A DNA stretch of 64,000 nt from contig CM064430.1 of the NCBI GenBank assembly GCA_032690845.1, positions 6,310,949-6,374,948 of the forward strand, given 5' to 3'. The position numbers and the translations under genes were made by a program. Below the pieces are notes generated by a model that saw only the letters and a list, made by a program, of their open reading frames with translations, made no database searches and was not told the origin of the DNA. Of this stretch, positions 32,312 to 43,200 are shown piece after piece. The stretch comes from Eleusine coracana subsp. coracana (Eukaryota; Streptophyta; Magnoliopsida; Poales; Poaceae). Each line of letters starts with the position of its first letter. Position 1 is the first letter of the stretch.

Positions 32312-32485
32312 TGTGAAGAATGAAAATGACAATAGAATCACTGTACTTTATTACTGTTTATGGTTACATCTTATAGGAGAAAGTAGAAGGGGTGTGTCCC
32401 TTCCCACGTTCTGGTGTGAACGTGGTGATGATGGCAACTGCCATTCTGGTGGTTGTCAAATGATCATTTCATTTGATTTATGACA
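32312..32485 (-). repeat. Copia-2 downstream (3') LTR
   Basis: 174 bp. By eye it differs from the other LTR at about seven positions, all transitions. The minus strand begins TGTCATAAATC and ends CATTCTTCACA. Confidence 0.92.
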
Positions 32486-32497
32486 CTCCCCCTTGAT
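32486..32497 (-). promoter_or_regulatory. Copia-2 polypurine tract
   Basis: Minus-strand CAAGGGGGAG directly before the LTR start TGTCAT. Confidence 0.82.
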
Positions 32498-32727
32498 CAT
32501 TTGACCATCTTTTTGATAAATCGTGAGTATCTTCTCTAAAAACCCTGTGGGAAAAATATGAGAAGATATATCCAGATGTGCTGTAAAAATCTCCTTAAAA
32601 CCTAATGTTAAAATAGGAGATAATATTGCAACATACAAAATATCTTTGACACCTCCTTTGAAAAACCCTCACAGGAAAAATCAGGAGATAGACATTGACC
32701 TTATATTGATATTGTCTCATTAAAAAC

Positions 32728-33630
32728 CTAACATGAGAAACTTTTACAGTAAAACTCATATAGGAAAAGAGTGCAATATGATATTTGATAATAGGTTACT
32801 TGTTCAGGAGGACTCTCCCCTGAACCTTGCAGGTCCCTAAGCCTTCGCATACCAATCCCATGAACAAGTTTACTAAAGATGGAATATGATAGAGACTTAG
32901 TAAATAAATCCACGAGATTATCACAAGATTTGACCTGTAGGATATTCACCTCTCCGCTTTCCTGAAGCTCATGAGGATAAAATAACTTAGGAGCAATATG
33001 CTTAGTGCGGTTGCTCTTTATGTAAGCTGTTTGCATCTGTGCAACATAAGCAACATTATCTTCATAGATAATGGTTGGTGATCCAATAGGACCAATACCA
33101 CATGACTGTTGTATGTGATTAATCATTCTGTGAAGCCAAACACATTCATGTGATGCTTCATACAACGCGATAATTTTAGAATGATTTGTGGACGTAGCTA
33201 CTAGAGTATATTTCGAAGACTTCCATGAAATAGCCGTACCACCATGTAGAAATACAAATCCCGTCTGTGACCTGGCATTATGGGGATCAGATAAATAGCC
33301 AGCATCAGTGTATCCAATCAAACTTGAATCCTGGTTTTTCCTGAAGAAAAGACCTAGATCCTTGGTGCCTTGGAGATATCGAAAGATATTCTTGACTCCA
33401 TTCCAATATTGTTTGGTAGGAGCTGCGCTATGTCTAGCTAGTAAATTCACTGCAAATGCAATATCAGGCCTGGTGCAATTTGCACGATACATTAGCGCTC
33501 CAATGGCACTGAGATATGGAACCTCTGGACCCAACACCTCTTCTCCATCTTCCTTTGGTCTAAATTCATCTTGGTCCACTTCTAGAACTCGGACGACCAT
33601 AGGAGTTTTAACTGGATATGCTTTATCCAT
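32728..33630 (-). pseudogene. Copia-2 C-terminal RT segment and RNase H
   Basis: A 300-residue open frame with VKTPMV, PYLSAIGALMYRANCTRPDIAFAVNLLAR, a GYTDAGYLSDPHNARSQTG block, SWKSSKYTLVATSTNHSK and IYEDNVAYV. These are the Copia RNase H landmarks with the acidic residues largely kept. It continues past the usual domain end almost to the purine tract. It has no start of its own and is cut from reverse transcriptase by a break near 33640-33790. Confidence 0.9.
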
Positions 33631-33786
33631 ATTGAATTTCTCTAATATTTTCTAGATATAGGCAGACTGGTGGATAAGAATTCCTGTAGGAAGGTGTTCG
33701 AGTTGCAAACCCATACAAAATTTGGTCTTACCCAAATCCTTCATCTCAAACTCCGTCTTTAGATGATTGCGCGCTTCTTCTATATC

Positions 33787-34869
33787 TTATGTGTTACCAA
33801 TGATGTTAAGGTCCTTGACATATACTAATATAATACAAAATCCCGTAGGAGATTGCTTTATGAACATGCATGGGCAATCATCATTGTTTGAGTATCCTTT
33901 ATGCAAAAGGAACTCCTTAAGTCGGTTGTACCACATTCTTCCCGACTGCTTCAAGCCATATAGAGACTTGTCCAATTTTACACAATACATGTTGTGGTTT
34001 GGGGTCGGATTAGGTACAGAGATTCCATCAGGAACCTTCATGTATATCTCAGAATCCAGTGACCCATAAAGATATGCAGTCACTACATCCATCAACTGCA
34101 ATGATAGATGCTTTTGAACTGCCAGTGATATCAAATATCGGAACATTATTCCACTCATTACTGGAGAATAGGTTTCACTGAAATCAATGCCTGGTCTCTG
34201 CGTGAACCCTTGTGCGACTAACCTCGCCTTGTATCTCACCACCTCATTATTTTCATTCCACTTTCGGATGAAAACCCATTTGAATCCCACAGGGAAGATT
34301 CGGGGAGGAGTAGGTATTACTGATAAGAATACCTCTCTTTTCTTGAGGGAGGTTATCTCTGCTTTGATTGCTTCCTTCCACTTATTCCAGTCCGAGCGTC
34401 GTCGACACTCTGCCATGGTCTTAGGATCTGGATCCATCAGGAGGTTACTTGCAATCTTAGCTGAGAACTGCGTGTTGACGACCGTAGTCTTACGATCATA
34501 TGATTCTCCATAACTTGCATAGTGGATTGATATTTCTTGTACCCCTTGTAACTCCTCATGATTTCCCGTTACGGGAGAAACAGGGTGTTCCGATGTCCCA
34601 GCCTCCAAAGAAGTGCGCACTTGAGTACTGGGTTGTGGACGTTGTACATCCACAGGATGTATACCACCCTCTTGGTGTCCGTCAACCATTTGTTGACTTA
34701 CATTTACTGACTTGGAAGCTCTCTTCCTATGCCCCTTGCTGGATGTCGTATCCTGCTTGGCGGGCGCTTTCCTCTGACGCTTACTAGAAGCCTTATCCTG
34801 CTTGGGGGCCGTACTTCTCCTCCTCTTGTTCTGAGGTGAGAGTTGAATGGTTTTCATTGGTACCTCCAC
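33787..34869 (-). pseudogene. Copia-2 reverse transcriptase
   Basis: A 360-residue frame. The N-terminal third is a basic linker (KRRRSTAPKQDKASSKRQRK) leading to KWVFIRKWNENN, YKARLVAQGFTQRPGIDF, LMDVVTAYLYGSLD and SLYGLKQSGRMWYNRLKEFL. The catalytic box should read YVDD but reads YVKD (Lys codon 33814-33816), which removes a metal-binding Asp, so this reverse transcriptase should be inactive apart from the frame breaks. The frame ends shortly after the box. Confidence 0.92.
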
Positions 34870-35804
34870 TCTTTCAGGGATTTTATGACACCTTTATAGT
34901 CAGTAAATGCATCTGGCAAATTGTTTGCAGTATATTGCAAATCAATGATTTTCTGAACCTGAAGTTCAGTCTCTGTTGTACGTGGATCAGAGGACATGAT
35001 GGTTTTATCATCCCAAATAATTTCATGGCTTTCTTTATGGTACTTAAAATCTCCCCCTAAAGCCGGGAAATGGTCCTCATTAAATATGCAGTTAGTATAA
35101 CAGGCTGTAAATAGATCCCCGATGAGAGGTTCTAAATACTTAATGATCGACGGAGATTGATATCCCACATAGATCCCCAACTTTCTGTGTGGGCCCATAG
35201 CTGTACACTGCGGTGGTGAGATTGGTGTGTACACTACACAACCAAACTTACGCAGATGGGAAATACTTGGAGGATTTCCACGTACGAGTTGCAGCGGGGA
35301 GGCGCTGTGATATGCAGTTGGACGCAATTGAATCAAGTCAGCAGCGTGTAATACTGCATGACCCTAACACAAAGTTGGTAAGTTGCAGTTATGTAGCATT
35401 GGTCTTGCTATAAGTTTGATTCTCTTAATCAAAGATTCTGCCAAACCATTTTGTGTATGGACATATGACACCGAATGCTGAACTTGAATTCCCTGAGCCA
35501 TACTATAATCATTGAAAGCTCTTGAGGAAAATTCTGCAGCATTGTCCATTCAAATTGATTGAATCCGATGTTCAGGGAAACTTGCTTTCAACTTAATGAT
35601 CTGAGCAATGAGTTTCGCAAAAGCATGGTTACGTGTCGATAAAAGACACACATGAGACCATCTAGTAGATGCGTCTATTAAAACCATGAAATACCTGAAC
35701 GGTCCATATAATGGTTGTATCGAACCACATATGTCTCCTTGAATTCTTTCAAGAAACTTGAGTGGCTCCGTCTTAATCTTAAGATACGATGGTCGTAAGA
35801 TCAA
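34854..35804 (-). pseudogene. Copia-2 integrase (three disrupted frames)
   Basis: Frames 35550-35804, 35364-35549 and 34854-35336 follow each other. They carry IQGDICGSI and FMVLIDASTRWSHV (first catalytic Asp), MDNAAEFSSRAFNDY (second Asp), QNGLAESLIKRIK (Glu), and the distal blocks HSASPLQLVRGNPP and KLGIYVGYQSPSIIKYLEP. A stop separates the first two and another break lies near 35340-35364. All three catalytic residues are present, but no single protein contains them. Confidence 0.9.
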
Positions 35805-35959
35805 CTTTCCCGTTGCACATGCGGTGAATAAAAATCCGAAGATTACGGAAATTTGGCATCATTTAAATCATGACCAATGCAGTTGCCTATAATTTTCCTC
35901 ATCATCCCAACTCCGGGATGGCCAAGGCGATCATGCCAAGTCTAGAATGTATTAACATT

Positions 35960-36445
35960 CTAGAAAATTACCTTGTATGCAACATGCGGTACGGGTTTAA
36001 TATATGTGTAGTACAATCCCGACGGTAAGGAAGGAATTCTTTCCAAAATATCTTTGCCATATCCGTTATCCTTTGTAATGAGGAGCAATTCCTCATTGTT
36101 GTCTTCATGGGTTTCAACATGTAACCCATTTTTCCGGATATCTCTATAACTTAACAGGGAACAAGTTGAATCGGGATACAATAAAGCATCCTCAATTGTT
36201 ATCTGTGTTCCCATAGGAAGCGTGATAGTTGCTCGTCCAGAGCCTACTATCGTCGCATCGCGCCCAGCGATTGTCAAAACATTTTCTGGCCTCTTTGTCA
36301 GAGTTTGGAAATATTTAGTTTTCCTAAGTATAGAGTTTGTGGTACCAGAATCCACAAGGTACAATTCCTCCTCCATCAGATTGACTCCCATAAGATCTAT
36401 AAATAAGAATTTCCATAAATTCTCAATCATCATATAGAAGTACAT
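35960..36445 (-). pseudogene. Copia-2 aspartic protease
   Basis: The frame has LYLVDSGTTNSILRKTKYF with the catalytic Asp-Ser-Gly, then NVLTIAGRDATIVGSGRATI and DALLYPDSTCSLLSYRDI, the standard Copia protease and pre-integrase layout. It would process the gag-pol polyprotein. The first 30 residues read through from outside the domain. The downstream zinc-binding segment at about 35805-35959 is out of frame. Confidence 0.88.
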
Positions 36446-36819
36446 ACAAACTTTATTTATTAATAAGTATCAAAGTACCGATACAATATAGGAAGACAAC
36501 TACTTATTACAACAACATTTATCTAGGGACATAGACATATAAATATCTATGGAGATTATGGATCCTAGTTGAGGTCTCCAAATAGATCATTCGAAGCAAA
36601 TTCCATGATCATGTTCTCCGTGTCCGCGTAGTCATTGGTCGTCAAGGGAGGCTCGTTGCGACTTGGTTCCATTGGAACTTGTTGCGAACATCCAGCCTCC
36701 TCATTCTTCTCGGATTAGGAGTTGAAGTGAGCTTCATATCCAGATCCTTGAGACTTGCCTTTACCTAGGGACTTCTGGTACAAATCAACCAAGTGACGGG
36801 GGGTACAACATTGCTTAGC

Positions 36820-37602
36820 CAAGTGCTTGTAGCGTCCACACTTGTAGCATTTCCTGTCACTCCTAGACTTAGAAATGCAACCCCCTTGAACCTTTGCTTG
36901 TGACTTACCCCTTTTCCTGTTGCGTTTCTGTTTGGATTTACTCTTAAAGTTTGGTGCATGGACTTTTGGTCCTCCAAACTTGTTGCTACTCTATGCATTA
37001 TGGTGAACTTCTGGCAGAGGAGCAGACCCAACAGGGCGTTGGCGATGAGTTCTCATGCTGAGTTCATCATGCTTTTCTGCCAGAAGTAAATCATGAATGA
37101 GGTCAGAGTAACGCTGGTAATTCCTCCCATGGTATTGCTGTTGTAAGACCCTATCAGATGGAAGCATAGAGGTAATAGTCTTCTCTATCTTCTCTTCCTC
37201 TGAGGGTTCTTTCTCACAGAAACGCAACTTGGCACAAATCTTATGAACAACATGGTTATACTCTCCAATGGTTTTAAAATCCTAGAGACGTAGTTGAGAC
37301 CATTCATGACTAGCCTCGGGCAGGATGACTGCCTTGTGCTGTTCATATCTGTTTTTCAAGGATTGCCACAAAGCACTTGGTTCCTCTTCCATCACATACT
37401 CCGCCTTGAGATCGCGGTGTATGTGGTGCCTTATAATACATAAGGCATTATACTTGAATTGATCAGGGAGTACCTCCACTCTCTCCTTAGGAGGAGTGAG
37501 AGCTGCCAGAATTCCTCTAAAGGCCAAGCTGATCTTGATGTCCACCGCCCATGTAGGATAATTATGGCCATCAACAGCAAGTTCATCGAACTTTGGAGCC
37601 AT
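36820..37602 (-). pseudogene. Copia-2 gag with CCHC knuckle
   Basis: Starts at the ATG ending 37602 (MAPKFDELAVDGHNYPTWAVD), a common N-terminus of this Copia gag type (UBN2-like). Homology continues in 36991-37227 (MRFCEKEPSEEEKIEKTITSM) and in another frame to a zinc knuckle, CYKCGRYKHLAKQC, at about 36820-36865. Stops at 37282 and near 36991 divide it. It would form the capsid. The 16.3-kb duplication breakpoint (36807) lies just after the last knuckle Cys codon. Confidence 0.9.
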
Positions 37603-38170
37603 GAGACCTACATAGGTGTAACCAGAGATTTAGTTTAAAATCCATCATGGTTATGTTGTTGTAACAACGCAAATTCATAAAGATTTTGCATATAGTTTGA
37701 TGTGAATCAAACTCCAATGTGCAAGAGATAACAATCTCCATTGCCACATAATATTTGCAAGAAATAAGGATCTCAATTGCAAATAACATTGTTGTAATCT
37801 CAGTTTAGTGCATCTCATTTAATTCTATAAAATTAAATGCAATTTGCAAGAAATATGCATCTCCATTGCAAATTCTAGTATTCTATGTTGTTGTGTTTAC
37901 TACTCAATTCTGCTCGAAATAAGCACACACAGGCTAATGAGGTTAAATTGACATTTGCAAGAAATATAAATATCTACATTGCAACCATGGTAAACACTAT
38001 ATTACATCATTACAATTAATAGTTGACATAATATACTTCCAATTCTAACAGATAGATTGGGAAATAAACATTACAGCACAATACTAAACACTAATATAGT
38101 AAATAACACAGGCTAAACTGAGTATTTACAACACTAAGTATAGAAATATACTAAAATAGTCATAATACAC
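37603..38170 (-). repeat. Copia-2 leader: four imperfect TTGCAAGAAAT...CATTGCAA repeats
   Basis: Units of about 30 bp of the form TTTGCAAGAAATA-N-ATCTCCATTGCAAAT occur near 37719, 37755, 37839 and 37952. Each begins and ends with TTGCAA, so each is a partial palindrome. They lie in AT-rich non-coding leader between the upstream LTR and gag. Confidence 0.75.
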
Positions 38171-39715
38171 AAAAATCCGGGGACTATTGTGCAAAATGGC
38201 CATGATACTTGGCTGCTCAGCCGCATGGGCCAAGCCAACCTGGGAATCGGCCCAGTTGGCCTATCTGCCCGCGCGCAAGGGGGGGGGGGGGGGGGCGGTG
38301 GCAGCCTGGCCCAGCCACCGACAGCAGGGGTGGCATGGCCCAGCCCAGCCGCCCAGGGCGGTTGCCCTATAAAAGGGGCGACGGTTAGGGTTGGAAACCC
38401 TAATCGCTCACCAGCTGCCAGGCGCCACCGCCGCTGACGCCGAGCGCCTCCACCACCGGTGCCACCAACCGCTACTGCCGTCGCGCCTGGCCCCGCTCGC
38501 TCGGCCGCCGCCGTGCGCAGTCGCGCACCTCTTGCCCGCTCCCGGGCGCCTCAAGCCGCCCGCCTGGCCGCGCGCGCCCGGCTACCTCCAGTCCCGCAAG
38601 CCCACGCACCAGCGAGCCTGCATGCTCCAGATCCGGCGCGCAGCCGCGCGTGCCCGGTGAGCCGCCCACGCTTGACGAGCCGCACCTCAGCATCCACCAA
38701 CCGCCGCCGCTTCTCCTATGAGCCCACACATCGGCGAGCCCACCCCACTGGCAAGCCCGCCTCACCGTAGATCCGGCGCTCAGCCTCCACCAACCGCCGC
38801 CACTTCTCATATGAGCCCGCATGCCGGCAAGACCATTCGATCCAGCGAGCCCGCCCCACCGACAAGCCCGCCTCCCCTCGGTGAGCCCCTAAATGGCTCG
38901 GCGAGTCCTCCTCGTAGAGGACACCATTCAGGCGGGGCCCCACCCTTGCTGTCGCAGCCTATGTGCCGGTGTCCCTCCCGGGGTGACGTGGTGGGGTGTC
39001 GGCGAGATGAGCGTGGCGTTGGAGAAGTCGGCCGCCATTCGACGTGTGCGGCAATGTCGGTGTCGATGGTCTGGCCCCCGAGGAGCTAGGTGCTGAGGTG
39101 CCCGCCGTCTCCGCCCTGGTAAGGACGGTGAACTGCGGCAAGCATGGCGGCATCGACTGCGTCTGTTCCACCATACGTGGGGCCAGCCTACCGCTCGGCC
39201 TTCCTCGACCTCCCACGTGCATCCGTGCACCACGGCGTGGGGGTTGAGTGGGAGGCTACGGTGGTGGTTCAAGGGCGTGGATCTCCCTTGGCTCTTTATC
39301 AGTGATGGAGGCGCCTGGAGCCGGCACCGCGATGGTGATGGAGAACGGTTCGACCCTGCTCTGAGGCACGGAGGAGGAGGAGGGCATGGTGTTGAATGCT
39401 GCCGGTGGAGATCCAGGAGGCGGCTTTATACTTGGCCCTGCCCCTGGGTCACCACCAGGACGGTGGTTGGGGACACGGCCACCATATGGCCCTGGTCGAC
39501 GGCGGCAAGCACGGAATGGACGACGTCCACGGTGGTTCCTCCGGCGCGGTTGAAGCCCACGCAGAAGGGCAAGAACTAAAGCAATGGTGGTGGTGAGGGC
39601 CTGGATGGACATCGTGCTCACCATTGCGGTCTCCGGTGAGTCCTTCTCCGGCGAGTTCTTCTTTTCCGTCGAGTTTTCTCTCTGTTCTCAGTGGTTGAGC
39701 GAGTGCGTGATAACG
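38171..39715 (+). promoter_or_regulatory. GC-rich antisense promoter-like block in Copia-2 leader
   Basis: On the plus strand, opposite to the retroelement, GGCCCA-type motifs (38220-38345) precede a TATA box (TATAAAAG, 38368-38375), a telo-box-like AAACCCTAA (38395-38403) and a long GC-rich stretch with short frames starting near 38391. The arrangement is that of a plant core promoter and 5' exon. The rest of the block to 39715 is GC-rich with no recognisable protein domain. Whether it is captured host DNA or native leader cannot be decided here. Confidence 0.45.
38279..38295. repeat. G17 homopolymer
   Basis: Seventeen consecutive G residues; the second duplication unit has sixteen at 54595-54610. 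It is one of only three length differences seen between the units. Confidence 0.95.
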
Positions 39716-39889
39716 TGTGAAGAATGAAAATGACAATGGAATCACTGTACTTTATTACTGTTCACGGTTACATCTTATAGGGGAAAGTAGAAGGGGTGTG
39801 TCCCTTCCCACGTTCTGGTGTGAACGTGGTGATGATGGCAACTGCCATTCTGGTGGTTGTCAAATGATCATTTCATTCGATTTGTAACA
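39716..39889 (-). repeat. Copia-2 upstream (5') LTR
   Basis: 174 bp, matching 32312-32485. Followed by the duplication CTCAC (39890-39894). No standard primer-binding site is obvious directly inside it. Confidence 0.92.
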
Positions 39890-40185
39890 CTCACGTCGTC
39901 CTGATATTGTTGCCCCCTCAGTTCCTCTCCTTACTGGCTTTAACTGACTAATCAGAACCCCAACTCCCATAAACAATTGAACAATTAAGATCTATAGGGG
40001 CTTACCTCACGGCCGCACACTCACTCGCCTGAAGTACTATCGCTCTCGGAAGGCATGTGCATCTAGAGGTGCCCTAATACTCCTGGGGCTCAGTCTTGCT
40101 CTACCACTCCCATAATATGTATCAGTTAGATGACACTATTACAGAATGAAGCCCTCTTTGCACCTTTATATATTTGAATCAGCCG

Positions 40186-40187
<2 letters not shown>
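39890..40187. repeat. End of module A and module B, copy 2
   Basis: Resumes module A after Copia-2 (GTCGTCCTGATATTGTTG against GTCATCATGATATTCTGC at 23020-23045), then module B in the same order as 22190-22343, ending TTGAATCAGCCGGGTATAT at a TA array. It has an internal segment (about 40105-40160) that copy 1 lacks. Confidence 0.72.

Positions 40188-40252
<65 letters not shown>
40188..40252. repeat. TA microsatellite, 65 bp
   Basis: Uninterrupted alternating TA; the corresponding array in the second unit (56503-56571) is 4 bp longer. Confidence 0.95.
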
Positions 40253-40254
<2 letters not shown>

Positions 40255-43200
40255 CACTCCCTGGGTGTGATCTAATATTTCACATCCCAGCCAGACTTCA
40301 CACAAACCGACTCACCCATGAACCCACCGGTTGAGCCATGCATGCATCATGTCACCGCTCATTTCCTTCGATTACTCTCACTAATTAAATGACTTAATTA
40401 TTACCATACTTATACATATTGATTGATTGCCACAATCACGTGAGATTTTTCTTGTCTACTTATAGCCCCCTGCATTATTCCATCTATGTTTTCTTGTTGC
40501 TTCCACCTGCTCGCATGCTAAAAAACTTATGGGACGCACCGCTGGCGGCTGGATGATGGCGGACAGCAACGCAGCGCCAACATCCTCCTGCATGACCAAG
40601 ACTATGGTTCCGATCAGCATTGTTCTAACCACTGGCCGTAATTTCCTTTACGAATCATATTTCTGAATATTTTTCCTCCTACATGCAAACCAGCAACCAT
40701 TGCAGAGCACTGGAGCGTACATGGAGGCAGGAGTACCATGGATTCAGTTTGGGGTATGGTTGATCTGCACTGCTTAATTTTTCCCAGTTCTTTGTTGTTT
40801 ATTTATATAATAGTTATAGTTCAATTTTTCTTGCTGCATGTAGATCACAGGTGAATGAAAGATTGATCTCAAGCCACAGAAAGATCTCATATGATTGGCC
40901 GGCGCGACCTTGATCTATGCTTCTCTAGGCATTCCAGGCACGGCAACCTAACATCAAATGTCATCATCTACCGATAGTGGGTCCAATTTCAGCACAAGAG
41001 AGTTCCCGTCTATGCACTAAAATCCACTCAGCAGGATGAGTACTGGGCCAAGGATCCACCGACACCAAAATATTTATGTCTACATGAGTAGCTAAAATTT
41101 GTGTTAACTTGAGTAGCGCAAACTGAAGTCTTTGCATTTGTAAATGATAGTACTTGTTACTAGAGTACTTTTTTAGCAATAGCAATATTTGCTACCAGGA
41201 AGCTTGATGTTAAATAGCAAATAGTATAAGATTTTGCATGCATAGTCTGCATTACTTGTAGTAAAACAATAATTTATATGTTCATGATTCACCAAATTTG
41301 TTATTTTTGAACCACAAAAAATGCAGGCATACATGTGTAAATCTCTTCTTGTTTTTACACGTATAATTCCACATAGCAAACATCAGAGAATGCCAGATTT
41401 TTTTCTTTTTTCTTTTGGTTTATCTAGTCTCCGGTTGCCTTAACAGCATGTTTATTAGTTGCTCCATTTTTGGGATGCGTTATGGCCTAGATGGAATTAA
41501 AAAAATGCAATTAATTGCTCATATTTATGGCCACAATTAATCAATTTCCTAATGACGGGGTGAACTACATGCATGCAACCACAGAAATCACCAAAAAATC
41601 TTCCTGGAGTATACAAGTTTGATCATATAGAATTTGCCTAATTTGCAGCAAAAGTCCTGCACAGATGCTTGGTTGTTCTTCAACCCATGTTATGTAAATT
41701 CTATAAGCATAAAAGTTCTTGTAGTGCCATATGGTTCAACTTTCTATGATTACACATGGCATTGCTTAGGATCATGTTGTTTACCATGTATGCAAATTAA
41801 ATAATTGAGGAGGTGGGTCACCATCCGAAATGCAACAATAGGTTAATTGATCTTTTTGCAATCACATGGCTTGCTATTTACGATTGTACGAGTAATAACA
41901 ATAGTCGAAGTCTTTGCGCCTATAAACTGTATTATTCATGATCTGGCGCTATAAAACCAAAAATAATGGGGGTGTTCCATCACCTGCCTTAGCTACCCCT
42001 TGATTGTAAAAACATATTTGAGCATCCACCGTTACCATTAGTTCACGCATGCACCTATTAATTGACTCATGAGCACATAGCTAATTTCTTTCCATAGCAG
42101 TGTTTACTCATGCACATTGTTGTTTTTCTGATCAAGTGTCACTCATAAAAAATATGCTTCCCTAGTATGTTCCCCTCAACACATATGTTTGTGCCGACAA
42201 TATGCATCTAGTAGCTCTCCAAGCATAAGAACTAACAATGACTTGAGTGAAAAAATCCCACACACATTGACGTCCCTCAAGAACAAAGATAGACTTGTAT
42301 CCTAAAATTATTGCAAAACCCAGGAGCTATGAGTGGAAAAAAAGATTAGAGTGATTTTAGGTTGCACACAAAATATTTGTCGAGGTCAAATAAGATTTTA
42401 CAGTCATGTGGTTTGGAGTTATTTAGAAACAGTCAAGTGAATGTGCAATAAATTGATAAAAGACTGGAATCATGTGCTCGGTTTATAGTTGATTAATGAA
42501 GTAAGAAATTAATCCTTTTTGTGACCAAGCAGCACTCACAAAAAACAAAAAAAGGCTCATCTCATCAACACTACGAGTTGTTTGAAGAATGCATTTGACC
42601 GTGGGCCATTCGATTGAGATTAATTGTATTTCAGAGAATAAAAAATATGGCTGGACTCTTAAATATAGGTTCACTTGAAAGTAACCACTCACGTCTCAGT
42701 TGTGAGTGGAGAAAAAACATAACTATTATGTTAGATCGCAGACAAAATAAACTTTTATGTTTACACGACAATATTTATGCTTACGCACAATCTAACAATT
42801 AATCTCATCTAATTAAATATTTGCATTCAGTAACAAAAAGCTGAAATGTTTTCTTTTGTAAGGCATTATTTGCAACCAGTCTATTTGATCTGTGAATAAT
42901 GTACCATATTTTCTACTAGGAAAGAAGCTTGATGCTAAACTGCAAATATTTTAAGATTTTGTATTAAGTCTCAGAATACTTCTAGTTCTACTGTGGCAAA
43001 TGAAATTGCTCATCTTGTGGCAACAAGACAAAAACAAAATTGAAATAAAAACAGAAAAATTGTCACCTGTAGTTAGCATCCATAATCAATTATTTTTCCA
43101 AGTCATACATGCAGGGTTGGGTGTGTCATTGAATGCACAAATGGTTTACTAATTTGCAACATAACTTCCGCACATATGCATGCCCCCATTAACTTCATAT

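Larger units (their letters stand above)
32312..39889 (-). mobile_element. Copia-2: degenerate Ty1/copia element with 174-bp LTRs
   Basis: LTRs at 32312-32485 and 39716-39889, a perfect flanking duplication CTCAC (32307-32311 and 39890-39894), and minus-strand gag, protease, integrase, reverse transcriptase and RNase H in Copia order. The homologous module A at 22591-23113 gives the empty site. The coding region is split by several stops and frameshifts. Between the upstream LTR and gag lies a 2.1-kb leader with repeats and a GC-rich block. The duplication breakpoint at 36807 falls in its gag zinc-knuckle region, so the second unit holds only its 5' third. Confidence 0.93.

Noticed and set aside
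37719..37985. TTGCAAGAAAT repeats as a CRISPR-like array
   Set aside because: Units are imperfect, unevenly spaced and lie in the leader of a plant Copia element; no cas genes are present and the sequence is clearly eukaryotic.
38189..39745. Many overlapping GC-rich frames on both strands as possible genes
   Set aside because: High GC removes stop codons, so frames are open in several phases on both strands. None has a recognisable domain, and the block lies in a retrotransposon leader.
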